From the NCBI RefSeq assembly GCF_900142275.1, contig NZ_FRAI01000024.1, positions 1-33,916 of the forward strand: a stretch of 33,916 nt of DNA, read 5' to 3'. Below, piece by piece: positions 1 to 7,277 of the stretch. The stretch comes from Anaerobranca californiensis DSM 14826 (GTDB lineage Bacteria; Bacillota; Proteinivoracia; Proteinivoracales; Proteinivoracaceae). Below the pieces are notes generated by a model. It was not told where the DNA came from and ran no database searches. It saw nothing but the letters and a program-made list of their open reading frames with translations. The position numbers and the translations under genes are program-made. Within the stretch, counting starts at the first letter, position 1. The number at the start of each line of letters is the position of its first letter.

Positions 1-2
1 AT

Positions 3-821
3 GCTGCAGTAGCATTAGGTAGGAAAATATGTGGTGAAGGTGTATATTTTGAAGAACCACCTAAAGAAGGGAAAATCAATATTTTAGCTCAAAGAAAAGG
101 GTATTTGAAAATTAATAAAGGGATTTTAGATGAAGTAAATGATTCTGGAGATCTATGTATTGCAACTATCCATGGCAATAGAATAGTAACTGCCGGTGAA
201 AAATTAGCTGGATGTAGAATTATTCCTTTGACTATAAAAAAAGAAAAGTTAGATAAAATATTAGCACTTATCTCCAAACCTATAATTGAAGTAAAATCTT
301 TGAAAAACAAAGATGCGGCAATTATAGCAACAGGAAGCGAAGTTTTTAAAGGTAGAATTACTGACAAATTTACCCCTGTCATCAAAGAAAAATTAAGGTT
401 TTATGATTCAAGGGCTATTTTTGAAAAAATCGTTCCAGATGATACCCAAATCATCAAGGAATCCATTTTAGAAGCTAAAACAAAAGGTGCCCAGTTAATT
501 ATAGTTACTGGTGGTATGTCAGTAGATCCCGATGATAAAACACCTGGTGGGATAAAGGCCACTGGAGCAGAAATAGTAAGTTATGGTTCCCCTGTTCTTC
601 CTGGGTCAATGATTTTATTAGCATATCTCGATGAAATACTAATATTTGGGCTGCCCGGGTGTGTAATGTATAACAAAACTACCGCCTTTGATTTGCTATT
701 ACCAAAAGTATTTACAGATGAAAAAATTTCCCGAAAGGATATTACCGGTTTAGGATATGGAGGACTTTGTTTAAATTGCGATATTTGTGTTTATCCTAAT
801 TGTTCCTTTGCTAAGGGATAA
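3..821 (+). CDS. Molybdopterin-binding (MoaB/Mog-domain) protein, 5'-truncated by window edge
   Basis: The reading frame is open from base 3, so the true start lies upstream of the window; the TTG at 105 is internal. The visible part has a MoCF_biosynth fold of the MoeA/Mog kind: the AIIATGSEVFKGRITD strand-loop, then TGGMSVDPDDKTP, PVLPGSM and FGLPGCVMY. These are hallmark motifs of clostridial molybdopterin-binding proteins related to MoeA. The last 20 residues hold a cysteine cluster (CLNCDICVYPNC) that could bind an Fe-S cluster or metal, as seen in this subfamily. Its role is probably handling or insertion of the molybdenum cofactor, which fits the molybdoenzyme operon 3 kb downstream. 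The exact reaction is not known. It ends at a strong intrinsic terminator. Confidence 0.8.
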   Translation, partial: AAVALGRKICGEGVYFEEPPKEGKINILAQRKGYLKINKGILDEVNDSGDLCIATIHGNRIVTAGEKLAGCRIIPLTIKKEKLDKILALISKPIIEVKSLKNKDAAIIATGSEVFKGRITDKFTPVIKEKLRFYDSRAIFEKIVPDDTQIIKESILEAKTKGAQLIIVTGGMSVDPDDKTPGGIKATGAEIVSYGSPVLPGSMILLAYLDEILIFGLPGCVMYNKTTAFDLLLPKVFTDEKISRKDITGLGYGGLCLNCDICVYPNCSFAKG

Positions 822-833
822 GTTATTCATTAA

Positions 834-867
834 GGGTATGATTTTCCTCAATCATGCTCTTTTTTTT
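834..867 (+). terminator. Rho-independent terminator of the molybdopterin-binding protein gene
   Basis: A 10-bp stem (834-843 with 850-859, two G-U pairs) has a 6-nt loop and is followed by a run of eight T. It lies 12 bases after the stop codon. Confidence 0.88.
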
Positions 868-882
868 AGTATTAAAGGATGT

Positions 883-888
883 TATAAT
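883..888 (+). promoter_or_regulatory. Candidate -10 box for the TusA-like gene
   Basis: A perfect TATAAT sits 32 bases before the start codon. The -35 position falls in the T-run of the preceding terminator and matches consensus poorly, so this promoter may need an activator. The LysR protein encoded next door is the obvious candidate (inference). Confidence 0.4.
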
Positions 889-920
889 AATCACAAATAG
901 AGAAAGAAAAGAAAGGTGTG

Positions 921-1148
921 ATGATTTTGCACTTTATAGATGCACTAGGGGAAATGTGCCCAATCCCAATAATTAAAGCAGAAAAAGAACTAAAAAAACT
1001 TAATAAAGGTGAAAAATTAGTTTTAGAGACAGATCATAGTTGCTCTATCCAAAGTGTAGTTAAACATTTTGAAGGAAAATACAATTATAAATGTAGTTAT
1101 ATTGAAGTAGAAGAGGGGATTTGGCAGATAACTATTGAAAAAGCTTAA
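921..1148 (+). CDS. TusA/SirA/YeeD-like sulfur carrier protein
   Basis: A 75-residue protein of TusA size. It has the family's CPxP motif (CPIP, Cys13 as the persulfide-carrying residue) after the usual LGEMCP lead, then the DHSC loop with a second cysteine (Cys41). TusA-family proteins carry sulfane sulfur; YeeD-type members work with the YeeE transporter to take up and split thiosulfate. A yeeE homologue is the next plus-strand gene. I prefer ATG 921, 4 nt after GAAAGG; GTG 918 is too close to the ribosome site. Its last 4 bases overlap the 3' end of the convergent lysR gene. Cytoplasmic. Family assignment is firm; the YeeD-like role is inferred from context. Confidence 0.88.
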   Translation: MILHFIDALGEMCPIPIIKAEKELKKLNKGEKLVLETDHSCSIQSVVKHFEGKYNYKCSYIEVEEGIWQITIEKA

Positions 1149-2071
1149 CAAAAACCCCTTTCAGCGGAGCAAAGGAACTTAAAGAAAGTTTCACCTAAAT
1201 TGTTTTGTATTTTAGTAGGGTTATAAATTATATGAATTGGATGTACCAAATCTATATCAGTTATGTTTATTGCTTTTAATGTTCGATGTCGTAACTCTTT
1301 ACGGATTGCCATTCTAGGAAGAATTGAAATGCCATGTTCAGAGGTTACAGAAGAAATAATAGCACTGATATTAGATAATTTAAGGATACATTTCAATTCG
1401 TCGGTGGAATGATTAAAATATTTTAAAGTGTTTTCTAAAGTCATCATTACACCGGAACTTTTGGGTTGTAATATGATATTATGTTTTTTTAGTTCCTCAA
1501 AGGGGATACTTTCTTTAGTTTTCCATTGATTATTATAAGGTGCTATAATCACTAATTTATCATTGCCAAATTTTTTTAGTACTAAGCCTTCACCTTTGAT
1601 ATTTTTTAATAAATCTTGATTTATTATTCCTTCCACTATTCCCATAGGCAAGGTTCCCTCCATAACCCGTTCTATAACACATTTTGTATCACAGATAGCT
1701 ACATTAATTTCGTGTTTAGGGAATTTTTCTTTAAAAATATATACACTGCATGGTAAAGCAAATTCACCTATTGCTTCTGAAGCTCCCACTGTTATTTCTT
1801 GACTTTCGAGATTTTTTAAAGAAGAAATTTCTTTATTTAGTGTTTCGGTGAGTTGTAAAACTTTTTGGGAATAGTTATAGACTAAATCTCCTATAGGAGT
1901 AGGAGACACTCCTTTATTTGTTCTATTTAACAATGTTGAATTAAAAGTTTTTTCTAACTCTTGTATTTGTAGACTTAAAGCAGGTTGTGAAACATGTAGT
2001 TGTTTAGCAGCTTTAGTGATACTCCCTAGTTTAACAACTAAAGAAAAAGAGCGAAGATGTTCAATGTTCAT
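1145..2071 (-). CDS. LysR-family transcriptional regulator (CysB/CysL-like context)
   Basis: A 308-residue protein of standard LysR length. The N-terminal winged HTH covers residues 1-60 (SITKAAKQLHVSQPALSLQIQELE is the recognition-helix region). A linker helix and a substrate-binding co-inducer domain (about 90-300) follow. ATG 2071 is preceded by a good AAGGAGG. The gene is inserted between tusA-like (convergent, 4-bp overlap) and yeeE-like (divergent, only 45 bp apart), so it probably controls these sulfur genes and itself. The inducer is unknown; a sulfur compound is plausible. With so short a gap, the yeeE promoter elements must lie at least partly within the lysR 5' coding region. Confidence 0.9.
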   Translation of the reverse strand: MNIEHLRSFSLVVKLGSITKAAKQLHVSQPALSLQIQELEKTFNSTLLNRTNKGVSPTPIGDLVYNYSQKVLQLTETLNKEISSLKNLESQEITVGASEAIGEFALPCSVYIFKEKFPKHEINVAICDTKCVIERVMEGTLPMGIVEGIINQDLLKNIKGEGLVLKKFGNDKLVIIAPYNNQWKTKESIPFEELKKHNIILQPKSSGVMMTLENTLKYFNHSTDELKCILKLSNISAIISSVTSEHGISILPRMAIRKELRHRTLKAINITDIDLVHPIHIIYNPTKIQNNLGETFFKFLCSAERGFC

Positions 2072-2116
2072 AATTACGCCTCCTTATGTATGGGGGAAAT
2101 GAAAGGGGGATAAATA

Positions 2117-3301
2117 ATGAATATACAATTAAATAAAGGTAACCAGTTTAAAAAAATTAAAATAAGTCAATTTAATTTAGCGATATTTGTTGCCATTGTT
2201 AATCTATTTTTTATGTCTTTTATTTATCAATATATAGGAGATAAAATCCTTTATTGGTTGTTTGGAATATTATTTGGTTTTGTTCTGCAAAGATCCCGTT
2301 TTTGTATTACAGCAGGATTTAGAGATATATTTTTAATCCGTAATACCACAGTTACTAGGGCAGTGATTATTTGTCTAGGGATCTCTACACTTTTATTTGC
2401 ATTTATTATATCCTATACTCCCGCCTCTTACAATATCGAACCTAAATTATACCCTGTAGGAATCCATACTGTAGTTGGGGGATTTGTCTTTGGAATTGGT
2501 ATGGTTATTGCAGGAGGATGTGCTTCTGGGACATTAATGCGTGTAGGTGAAGGATATCAAATGCAATTATTTGGTGTTATCGGCTTTTTTGTTGGAGCAA
2601 TCGTTGGAGCATATAACTACCAATGGTGGTATAAATTTTCAATTAGTAAATCTCCTGTAATTTATTTACCAGATTTTCTAACCTTTTGGGGAACCGTTAT
2701 TTTTCAGATTGGGATTTTAATAATTATTTATCTAGTTGCCTTATATTGGGAAAGGGGAACTTTAAAATTTTCTGAAAGAAAAACTGAAAAAAAATCAAAT
2801 ATGGGATTTTATAACAGATTCATCAAAAAATCCTGGACTTATAACACAGGGGCAATTCTTTTGGCTTTATTAAATTCCCTTTTCTTTTTAATCTTAAAAA
2901 CACCTTGGAGTATAACAACTGGAATAACCCATATAAGTGGAGGAATAGTAAATAAACTAAATTTTGATTTAAGTAATTGGTTATATTTTGGTTCTAGTTC
3001 TAATCTATTTTTTCAACACCCTTTGGCTTTGATACCTATCTCAATGGTTATCGGTTCTTTTATAGGATCTTTAGCTGCAGGTGAGTTTAGAATTAGAAAG
3101 GCAAGAAAGAACAAATTTCTTATCTTTGCCTTTATAGGAGGATTTTTAATGGGTTATAGTGCAAGATTATCAGGTGGATGTAATATAGGGGCTTTTTTAA
3201 GTGCGATACCTTCATTTTCCCTTCATGGTTGGGTATATGGACTATCGATTTTATTTGGTTCTTATTATGGAGGAAAAATACTCCTTCGATATTTATTATA
3301 A
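2117..3301 (+). CDS. YeeE/YedE-family thiosulfate/sulfur transporter
   Basis: A 394-residue polytopic membrane protein with about 10-12 hydrophobic segments and internal two-fold repetition. The family glycine-cysteine motifs are present in both halves: GGCASGTLMRVGEG near residue 135 and GGCNIGAFLSAIPSFSLHGW near residue 355. An early RSRFCITAGFRD motif is also conserved. In characterised YeeE proteins such cysteines line the thiosulfate path. It probably imports thiosulfate or a related sulfur anion and passes it to the TusA-like protein encoded upstream. ATG 2117 follows AAGGGGGA at good spacing. Family is certain; substrate is by homology. Confidence 0.9.
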   Translation: MNIQLNKGNQFKKIKISQFNLAIFVAIVNLFFMSFIYQYIGDKILYWLFGILFGFVLQRSRFCITAGFRDIFLIRNTTVTRAVIICLGISTLLFAFIISYTPASYNIEPKLYPVGIHTVVGGFVFGIGMVIAGGCASGTLMRVGEGYQMQLFGVIGFFVGAIVGAYNYQWWYKFSISKSPVIYLPDFLTFWGTVIFQIGILIIIYLVALYWERGTLKFSERKTEKKSNMGFYNRFIKKSWTYNTGAILLALLNSLFFLILKTPWSITTGITHISGGIVNKLNFDLSNWLYFGSSSNLFFQHPLALIPISMVIGSFIGSLAAGEFRIRKARKNKFLIFAFIGGFLMGYSARLSGGCNIGAFLSAIPSFSLHGWVYGLSILFGSYYGGKILLRYLL

Positions 3302-3330
3302 CATAAAAGGTGGAGAATTTTTTTTCAGTA

Positions 3331-3348
3331 TTGTGATATAAATCACAA
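3331..3348. promoter_or_regulatory. FNR/CRP-type operator palindrome
   Basis: TTGTGATATAAATCACAA has perfect 7-bp arms and contains TGTGA-N6-TCACA, the consensus of Firmicute FNR (and of CRP). Its centre (3339.5) lies about 40-41 bases upstream of the start predicted from a TATAGT box at 3367-3372, the classic class II activation distance. No crp/fnr gene is in the window, so the regulator is inferred. Confidence 0.7.
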
Positions 3349-3366
3349 ATTACAATAAGTTTTATT

Positions 3367-3451
3367 TATAGTAAATTTAATTATATAATCACCTCTAAAG
3401 GCCTGATATATCTAAGGTTCAAAGTTTTTAAATAGCTTTGAACCTTTTTTT
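3367..3451 (+). ncRNA. Candidate FNR-controlled short RNA or attenuated leader
   Basis: A promoter with -10 TATAGT (3367-3372), placed correctly for the FNR-type box, would start a transcript near 3379-3381. That transcript meets a strong intrinsic terminator ending at 3451, giving an RNA of about 70 nt. It holds no obvious ORF and carries an unpaired CACCTC segment (3390-3395), complementary to GAGGTG ribosome sites such as those of tatA (3531-3536) and the catalytic-subunit gene (4300-4305). It could instead be a leader with attenuation, or unused. A separate TATAAT at 3384-3389 could also serve as the -10. Pure inference from signals. Confidence 0.35.
3414..3451 (+). terminator. Intrinsic terminator between yeeE/FNR box and tatA
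   Basis: A perfect 11-bp stem (3414-3424 with 3436-3446) has an 11-nt loop and a T7 tail. It would end yeeE transcription and also anything started at the FNR-type site. Confidence 0.85.
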
Positions 3452-3462
3452 AATATCTTTCT

Positions 3463-3492
3463 TTGTTACTGATTTAACATGTAAAATATAAT
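3463..3492 (+). promoter_or_regulatory. Candidate sigma-A promoter of the tatA-reductase-tatC operon
   Basis: TTGTTA (3463-3468), an 18-bp spacer and TATAAT (3487-3492) lie just downstream of the terminator and about 50 bases before the tatA start. This would express the operon independently of the FNR-type box. Confidence 0.6.
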
Positions 3493-3543
3493 TAAGAAGT
3501 AATAAAGAAAAAGAAAAAACTAACTTGTGGGAGGTGTATAGCT

Positions 3544-3711
3544 ATGCCTAAAATAGGTGGAACTGAGCTTATAGTAATACTAGTTGTCATATTATTGATT
3601 TTTGGACCTTCTAAATTGCCAGAAATAGGAAAATCCTTTGGTAAAAGCATAAAGGAATTTAGAAAAGCATCTAAGGATATTCAGGATAGTATAACCGATG
3701 AAGAAAATTAG
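3544..3711 (+). CDS. tatA: TatA, twin-arginine translocase pore subunit
   Basis: A 55-residue protein with the TatA plan: a short N-terminus, one hydrophobic helix (residues 8-20), the FGPSKLPEIGKSFGKSIKEF hinge and amphipathic helix, and a short charged tail. The GPSKLPE motif is diagnostic. ATG 3544 follows GGGAGGTG. It is the first gene of the molybdoenzyme operon, whose last gene is tatC, so it probably forms a dedicated TatAC export machine for the folded, cofactor-loaded reductase. There is no separate TatB, as usual in Firmicutes. Confidence 0.92.
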   Translation: MPKIGGTELIVILVVILLIFGPSKLPEIGKSFGKSIKEFRKASKDIQDSITDEEN

Positions 3712-3757
3712 TTTAATTATTTTATTTAATAACATTTAATAGGAGTGAGGGAGAGAG

Positions 3758-4294
3758 ATGGCTAGATACGCCTTTATTATCAATCAGTCTAGATGTGTTG
3801 GCTGTAATGCTTGTGTAGTAGCATGTCAACAATCTTATCATTTACCAAAAGAAAATCAATTAAACTGGGTAAATGTTAAAGAATATGGCAAATACCCAGA
3901 GGTTAAGCTGGAATTCAAACCAATGCTTTGTGGGCAGTGTGATAACCCCACCTGTGTAAGCAGCTGTCCTATTGAAGGAGCTACTTATCAAAGAAAAGAT
4001 GGGATAGTAATGGTAAATGAAGAAAAATGTATCGGTTGTGGTGCCTGTATAGGTGCTTGCCCATATGGAGCAAGAAGTATTAATAAAGGCAATAATAAAG
4101 TAGTCAAATGTACTTTTTGTGTGCAAGAAGTGACAAATGATGATACTAGTTATTGTGTTAAAACTTGTCCTACTGACGCTAGAATGTTAGTAGATCTTGA
4201 TAATTTAACTCCTGAACAACAAAAATGGTTAGATAAAGGAAAGAGACTAGAAGAACGCAATGGAGTTAAACCCTTTATCTATCATATAATTTAG
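3758..4294 (+). CDS. Four-cluster ferredoxin subunit (PhsB/PsrB/NrfC type) of molybdopterin oxidoreductase
   Basis: A 178-residue protein with sixteen cysteines in four ferredoxin-type groups: 13/16/19/23, 58/61/66/70, 91/94/97/101 and 118/121/133/137. This is the pattern of DMSO-reductase-family beta subunits that pass electrons through four [4Fe-4S] clusters to the catalytic subunit. It has no signal peptide, as expected for a subunit carried across the membrane with its Tat-exported partner. The strong ribosome site AGGAGTGAGGGAG precedes ATG 3758. The stop is 17 bases from the next start. It would normally take electrons from an NrfD/PhsC quinol-oxidising anchor, but none is encoded here. 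Confidence 0.93.
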   Translation: MARYAFIINQSRCVGCNACVVACQQSYHLPKENQLNWVNVKEYGKYPEVKLEFKPMLCGQCDNPTCVSSCPIEGATYQRKDGIVMVNEEKCIGCGACIGACPYGARSINKGNNKVVKCTFCVQEVTNDDTSYCVKTCPTDARMLVDLDNLTPEQQKWLDKGKRLEERNGVKPFIYHII

Positions 4295-4311
4295 CTTAGG
4301 AGGTGTCTAAT

Positions 4312-6630
4312 ATGTCTATTTTAGATAGAGAAATTAGCAGGAAAAGTTTTTTAATAGGTAGTACAGCAGTAGTTGGTGGTGTAATCCTTTTCAATAAATT
4401 CCAGAAGGATAAAACTCAGAAGGAGTTATTAGAAGGGAAAGTAGAAAGGAAAGAATTGAAAAAAGTTAATACATTTTGCTTTATGTGTGGTAATACTTGT
4501 GGTTTAATTGCTTTAGTTGATGAAGATGGCAAAATTCAAAGAATGGAACCTAATAGAAAACACATAGGTAATAATGGTGGGGTGTGTGCCAGGGCCCATG
4601 CCGCTATTCAACAGCTTTATGATCCTGATAGATTGAAAGCACCTATGAAGAAAGTGGCTAAAGATAGATGGGAAGAAATATCTTGGGAAGAAGCCATTGA
4701 GACTGTCTATGAAAAATTAACAGAAATAAAGGAAAAATATGGTCCAGAAACAGTTTCCTTTATTAACAGAAGATCATCTTACGGATTTGCCTTTAGTGCT
4801 TTTGCTAGAAATTATGGAAGTCCCAATGTAGAAGGCTCTGCTAGTATTTGCGATGGTGCTAAAATTGTAGCCCATGAAGCAAGTGCTGGTACAAATGGAA
4901 TAATGGGAGACTTTGAAAATGCCAAATACATTCTTTTAGCTGGAGCTAGCCAAATGGAGGCCCCCCGCTATAGATTGCGACATGTTAAAGAAACGGCTTT
5001 AGCTAAAGAAAGGGGAGCAATATTAACTGTAGTAGATCCCAGGTACAGTTATACCGCCTCTAAAGCTGACAATTACTTAGGTATTAAACCTGGTACCGAT
5101 GCTATGCTATTTTTAAGTATGGCTAGAGTTATTATAGAAGAAGGTTTATACGACAAAGAATTCGTAGAAAACCATTCTGTAGGTTTTGAAGAATTCAAAG
5201 AAGAAGTCTTTAAAGAAAAATATTCTTTAGAAAATGCCGAAAAAGTAACGGGTATTAAAGGAGATATAATTAGAAAAACTGCTATTGAATTTGCAACAAA
5301 TTTACCGGCAATAGCTGATTCATCCAGTGGTATTCATAAATGGACTAATGGTACTATGAATCATTGGGCATTAACTTGTTTAAACGCTTTAGTAGGTAGT
5401 TTTGATGTTCCGGGAGGTTACTGTTTTACCAGTGGCGGAAGATTAGCGTGGCCAGAAATGACCGGCAACAATGTTAAAGCTAAGCGACACTATACTGAAG
5501 GTGGCTGGAGTTTCCACAACAGTGTCCCTTTACAAAATAGGTCTCTTCTAAATGCAGCTATTTTAACACCAAAAGAATATCCTGCAGGTCCAAAGGCAAA
5601 TGCTAAAACTGTTCCTATATATAACGGTAATGGAATTAAAGGGATGTTTGTTTATAATACAGACCCAGTAGCAGCACATTCCAATACTATCGCTACAAAG
5701 GAAGCTTTAGAATCTTTAGAATTTGCTGTAGGTATCGATATATACTTAAGCCAAACTATGGTGTATTTCCCTGTAGGAAGTATTATAATGCCGGAATGCA
5801 CTTTCTTAGAAAGATGGGCAGCGGTAACCCCAAGAAGCCATGTTCCTTATGTAGCTTTAGGGGAAAAGGTTGTAGAACCCCTTTGGAACAGTAAATCTGC
5901 TTATTGGATTTTCACAAAATTAGGTAAGAGATTTGGTTTTGAAGATTTCTTAAAATTAGATGAAAATGATGAAGAGGGTCTTGTAAGAAGAGCTATTACG
6001 GAAGCAGAACAACCTGATGGAACTAAAATAGACTGGGATCAAATTAGAAAAGATGGTGTTTGGGTATCTCAAGCTGAAAGGAAATATCGTAGATATGATA
6101 GATTTCCCAATGGTAAATTTGCTTTTGCCTTTGTCGGTGAATTAACGGAGTTACAACAGGCAGTTGTTGATGCAGGGGGTTCTAGAGTTCCCCAATATGT
6201 GGAGCCTGTTAAGACAAATGAAAAATACCCCTTTAGATTTTTAGCAGGTGGCAAAACATTGTGGCATACCCAAGGGGCTACCCGCAATCTGCCATATCTA
6301 ATGCAAAATTTCTGCGAAAATGCAGCATTAAGTGATATTAACTATATTAATATCCATACCACTGATGCAACAAAATACGGTATCAAACATGGTGACAAAG
6401 TTAAAGTAAGATCTGCCGTTGGAGAAGTTATCGGGACAGCTTTTGTTTCTGAAAGGGTTCAACCAGGGTTTATCAATGTTACCCATGGATTTGGAAATGA
6501 ATCTAAGTTTTTAACCGTTGCTTATCAAAAAGGAGTAAATCCCAATTACCTAATCAATGATTTACGTTGGGATAAAATTAGCGGTCAATTTACTGTTAAT
6601 GAGGAAATTTGCGAAATTGTGAAAATTTAA
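4312..6630 (+). CDS. Molybdopterin catalytic subunit, thiosulfate/polysulfide reductase (PhsA/PsrA) type
   Basis: A 772-residue DMSO-reductase-family enzyme, close to PhsA/PsrA length. I chose ATG 4312, 6 nt after GGAGGTG; an upstream in-frame GTG at 4303 lies inside that ribosome site. An N-terminal Tat-like signal (SRKSFLIG at residues 9-16, then a hydrophobic stretch) has Arg-Lys instead of Arg-Arg and no clear AxA cleavage site, so it may stay as a membrane anchor. Cys56/59/63/92 bind a [4Fe-4S] cluster. Cys180 (SASICDGAK) is at the position of the Mo-ligating cysteine of PsrA/PhsA-type enzymes. The dinucleotide-binding C-terminal domain is complete. The substrate is probably thiosulfate, polysulfide or sulfur, given the TusA- and YeeE-like neighbours. 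Tetrathionate and arsenate reductases share this architecture and are not excluded. Confidence 0.88.
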   Translation: MSILDREISRKSFLIGSTAVVGGVILFNKFQKDKTQKELLEGKVERKELKKVNTFCFMCGNTCGLIALVDEDGKIQRMEPNRKHIGNNGGVCARAHAAIQQLYDPDRLKAPMKKVAKDRWEEISWEEAIETVYEKLTEIKEKYGPETVSFINRRSSYGFAFSAFARNYGSPNVEGSASICDGAKIVAHEASAGTNGIMGDFENAKYILLAGASQMEAPRYRLRHVKETALAKERGAILTVVDPRYSYTASKADNYLGIKPGTDAMLFLSMARVIIEEGLYDKEFVENHSVGFEEFKEEVFKEKYSLENAEKVTGIKGDIIRKTAIEFATNLPAIADSSSGIHKWTNGTMNHWALTCLNALVGSFDVPGGYCFTSGGRLAWPEMTGNNVKAKRHYTEGGWSFHNSVPLQNRSLLNAAILTPKEYPAGPKANAKTVPIYNGNGIKGMFVYNTDPVAAHSNTIATKEALESLEFAVGIDIYLSQTMVYFPVGSIIMPECTFLERWAAVTPRSHVPYVALGEKVVEPLWNSKSAYWIFTKLGKRFGFEDFLKLDENDEEGLVRRAITEAEQPDGTKIDWDQIRKDGVWVSQAERKYRRYDRFPNGKFAFAFVGELTELQQAVVDAGGSRVPQYVEPVKTNEKYPFRFLAGGKTLWHTQGATRNLPYLMQNFCENAALSDINYINIHTTDATKYGIKHGDKVKVRSAVGEVIGTAFVSERVQPGFINVTHGFGNESKFLTVAYQKGVNPNYLINDLRWDKISGQFTVNEEICEIVKI

Positions 6631-6657
6631 AAATAGGGGTGGTAGCCACCCCTATTT
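6631..6657 (+). other. Intercistronic hairpin without U-tract
   Basis: A perfect 12-bp stem (6631-6642 with 6646-6657) and a 3-nt loop start at the base after the catalytic-subunit stop codon. No T-run follows, so it more likely protects the upstream mRNA from 3' decay or marks a processing site than terminates transcription. Confidence 0.75.
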
Positions 6658-6685
6658 ATAAACTGTTAATAAAGGTGGTATAGAT

Positions 6686-7264
6686 ATGGCATTATACAAG
6701 CTATATTTTCTATTAAGCTACTGTTTTTATAAGCCAGATAATGAGTTAATCCATTTATTAAAAGAAGAAGGAATAGAATTATTAAAGAATAAATTCAATG
6801 AAAAACCTAGTATATGTAAAAGTTTAATAGATTTAAGGGAAGAAATTCAAAAGGATAATATTTTAGATGAATTAGCTTGGGAGTATAACCGGTTATTTTT
6901 TGGACCTGGGAAGGTTTTAGTACCCCCTTATAGTTCTTTATATATTAACAGCTATGGTCATATAATGACAAAAATTACTAAACAGGTTAATGAAGCTTAT
7001 AAAGCTTGGGGATTTAAGGTATCGGAAGATTTAAAGGAACCGGCAGATCATATAGCTATAGAATTAAGCTTTTTAGCTAATTTATATAAGTTATTAGAAG
7101 AGAATACTGAACAAAGGGAAGCTATTTTGTTACAAATCCAGGAATTTAAAGACCATTTAAGGGAATGGTTTCCTAAATTTAAATCAGAGATAGAAAAAAA
7201 TCAATCTCTCAGATTTTATGGAATAATTGCTCAAATTGTAGAGGAACTATTAAAAAAGGATTAA
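6686..7264 (+). CDS. TorD/DmsD-family molybdoenzyme maturation chaperone
   Basis: A 192-residue, mostly helical protein with the family signatures: WEYNRLFFGPG at residues 65-75, a proline-rich VPPYSSLY loop after it, and EPADHIAIEL at 118-127 (the E-P-x-D-H-x-x-x-E motif of TorD-like proteins). Such cytoplasmic chaperones bind the Tat signal and apo-form of the catalytic subunit until the Mo cofactor is inserted. It sits directly after the catalytic-subunit gene and starts at ATG 6686 behind AAAGGTGG. Its partner is almost certainly that subunit. Confidence 0.88.
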   Translation: MALYKLYFLLSYCFYKPDNELIHLLKEEGIELLKNKFNEKPSICKSLIDLREEIQKDNILDELAWEYNRLFFGPGKVLVPPYSSLYINSYGHIMTKITKQVNEAYKAWGFKVSEDLKEPADHIAIELSFLANLYKLLEENTEQREAILLQIQEFKDHLREWFPKFKSEIEKNQSLRFYGIIAQIVEELLKKD

Positions 7265-7277
7265 TAGGTGAAATAAA

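Noticed and set aside
4303-4311. GTG start for the reductase catalytic subunit
   Set aside because: The GTG is part of the GGAGGTG ribosome site for ATG 4312.
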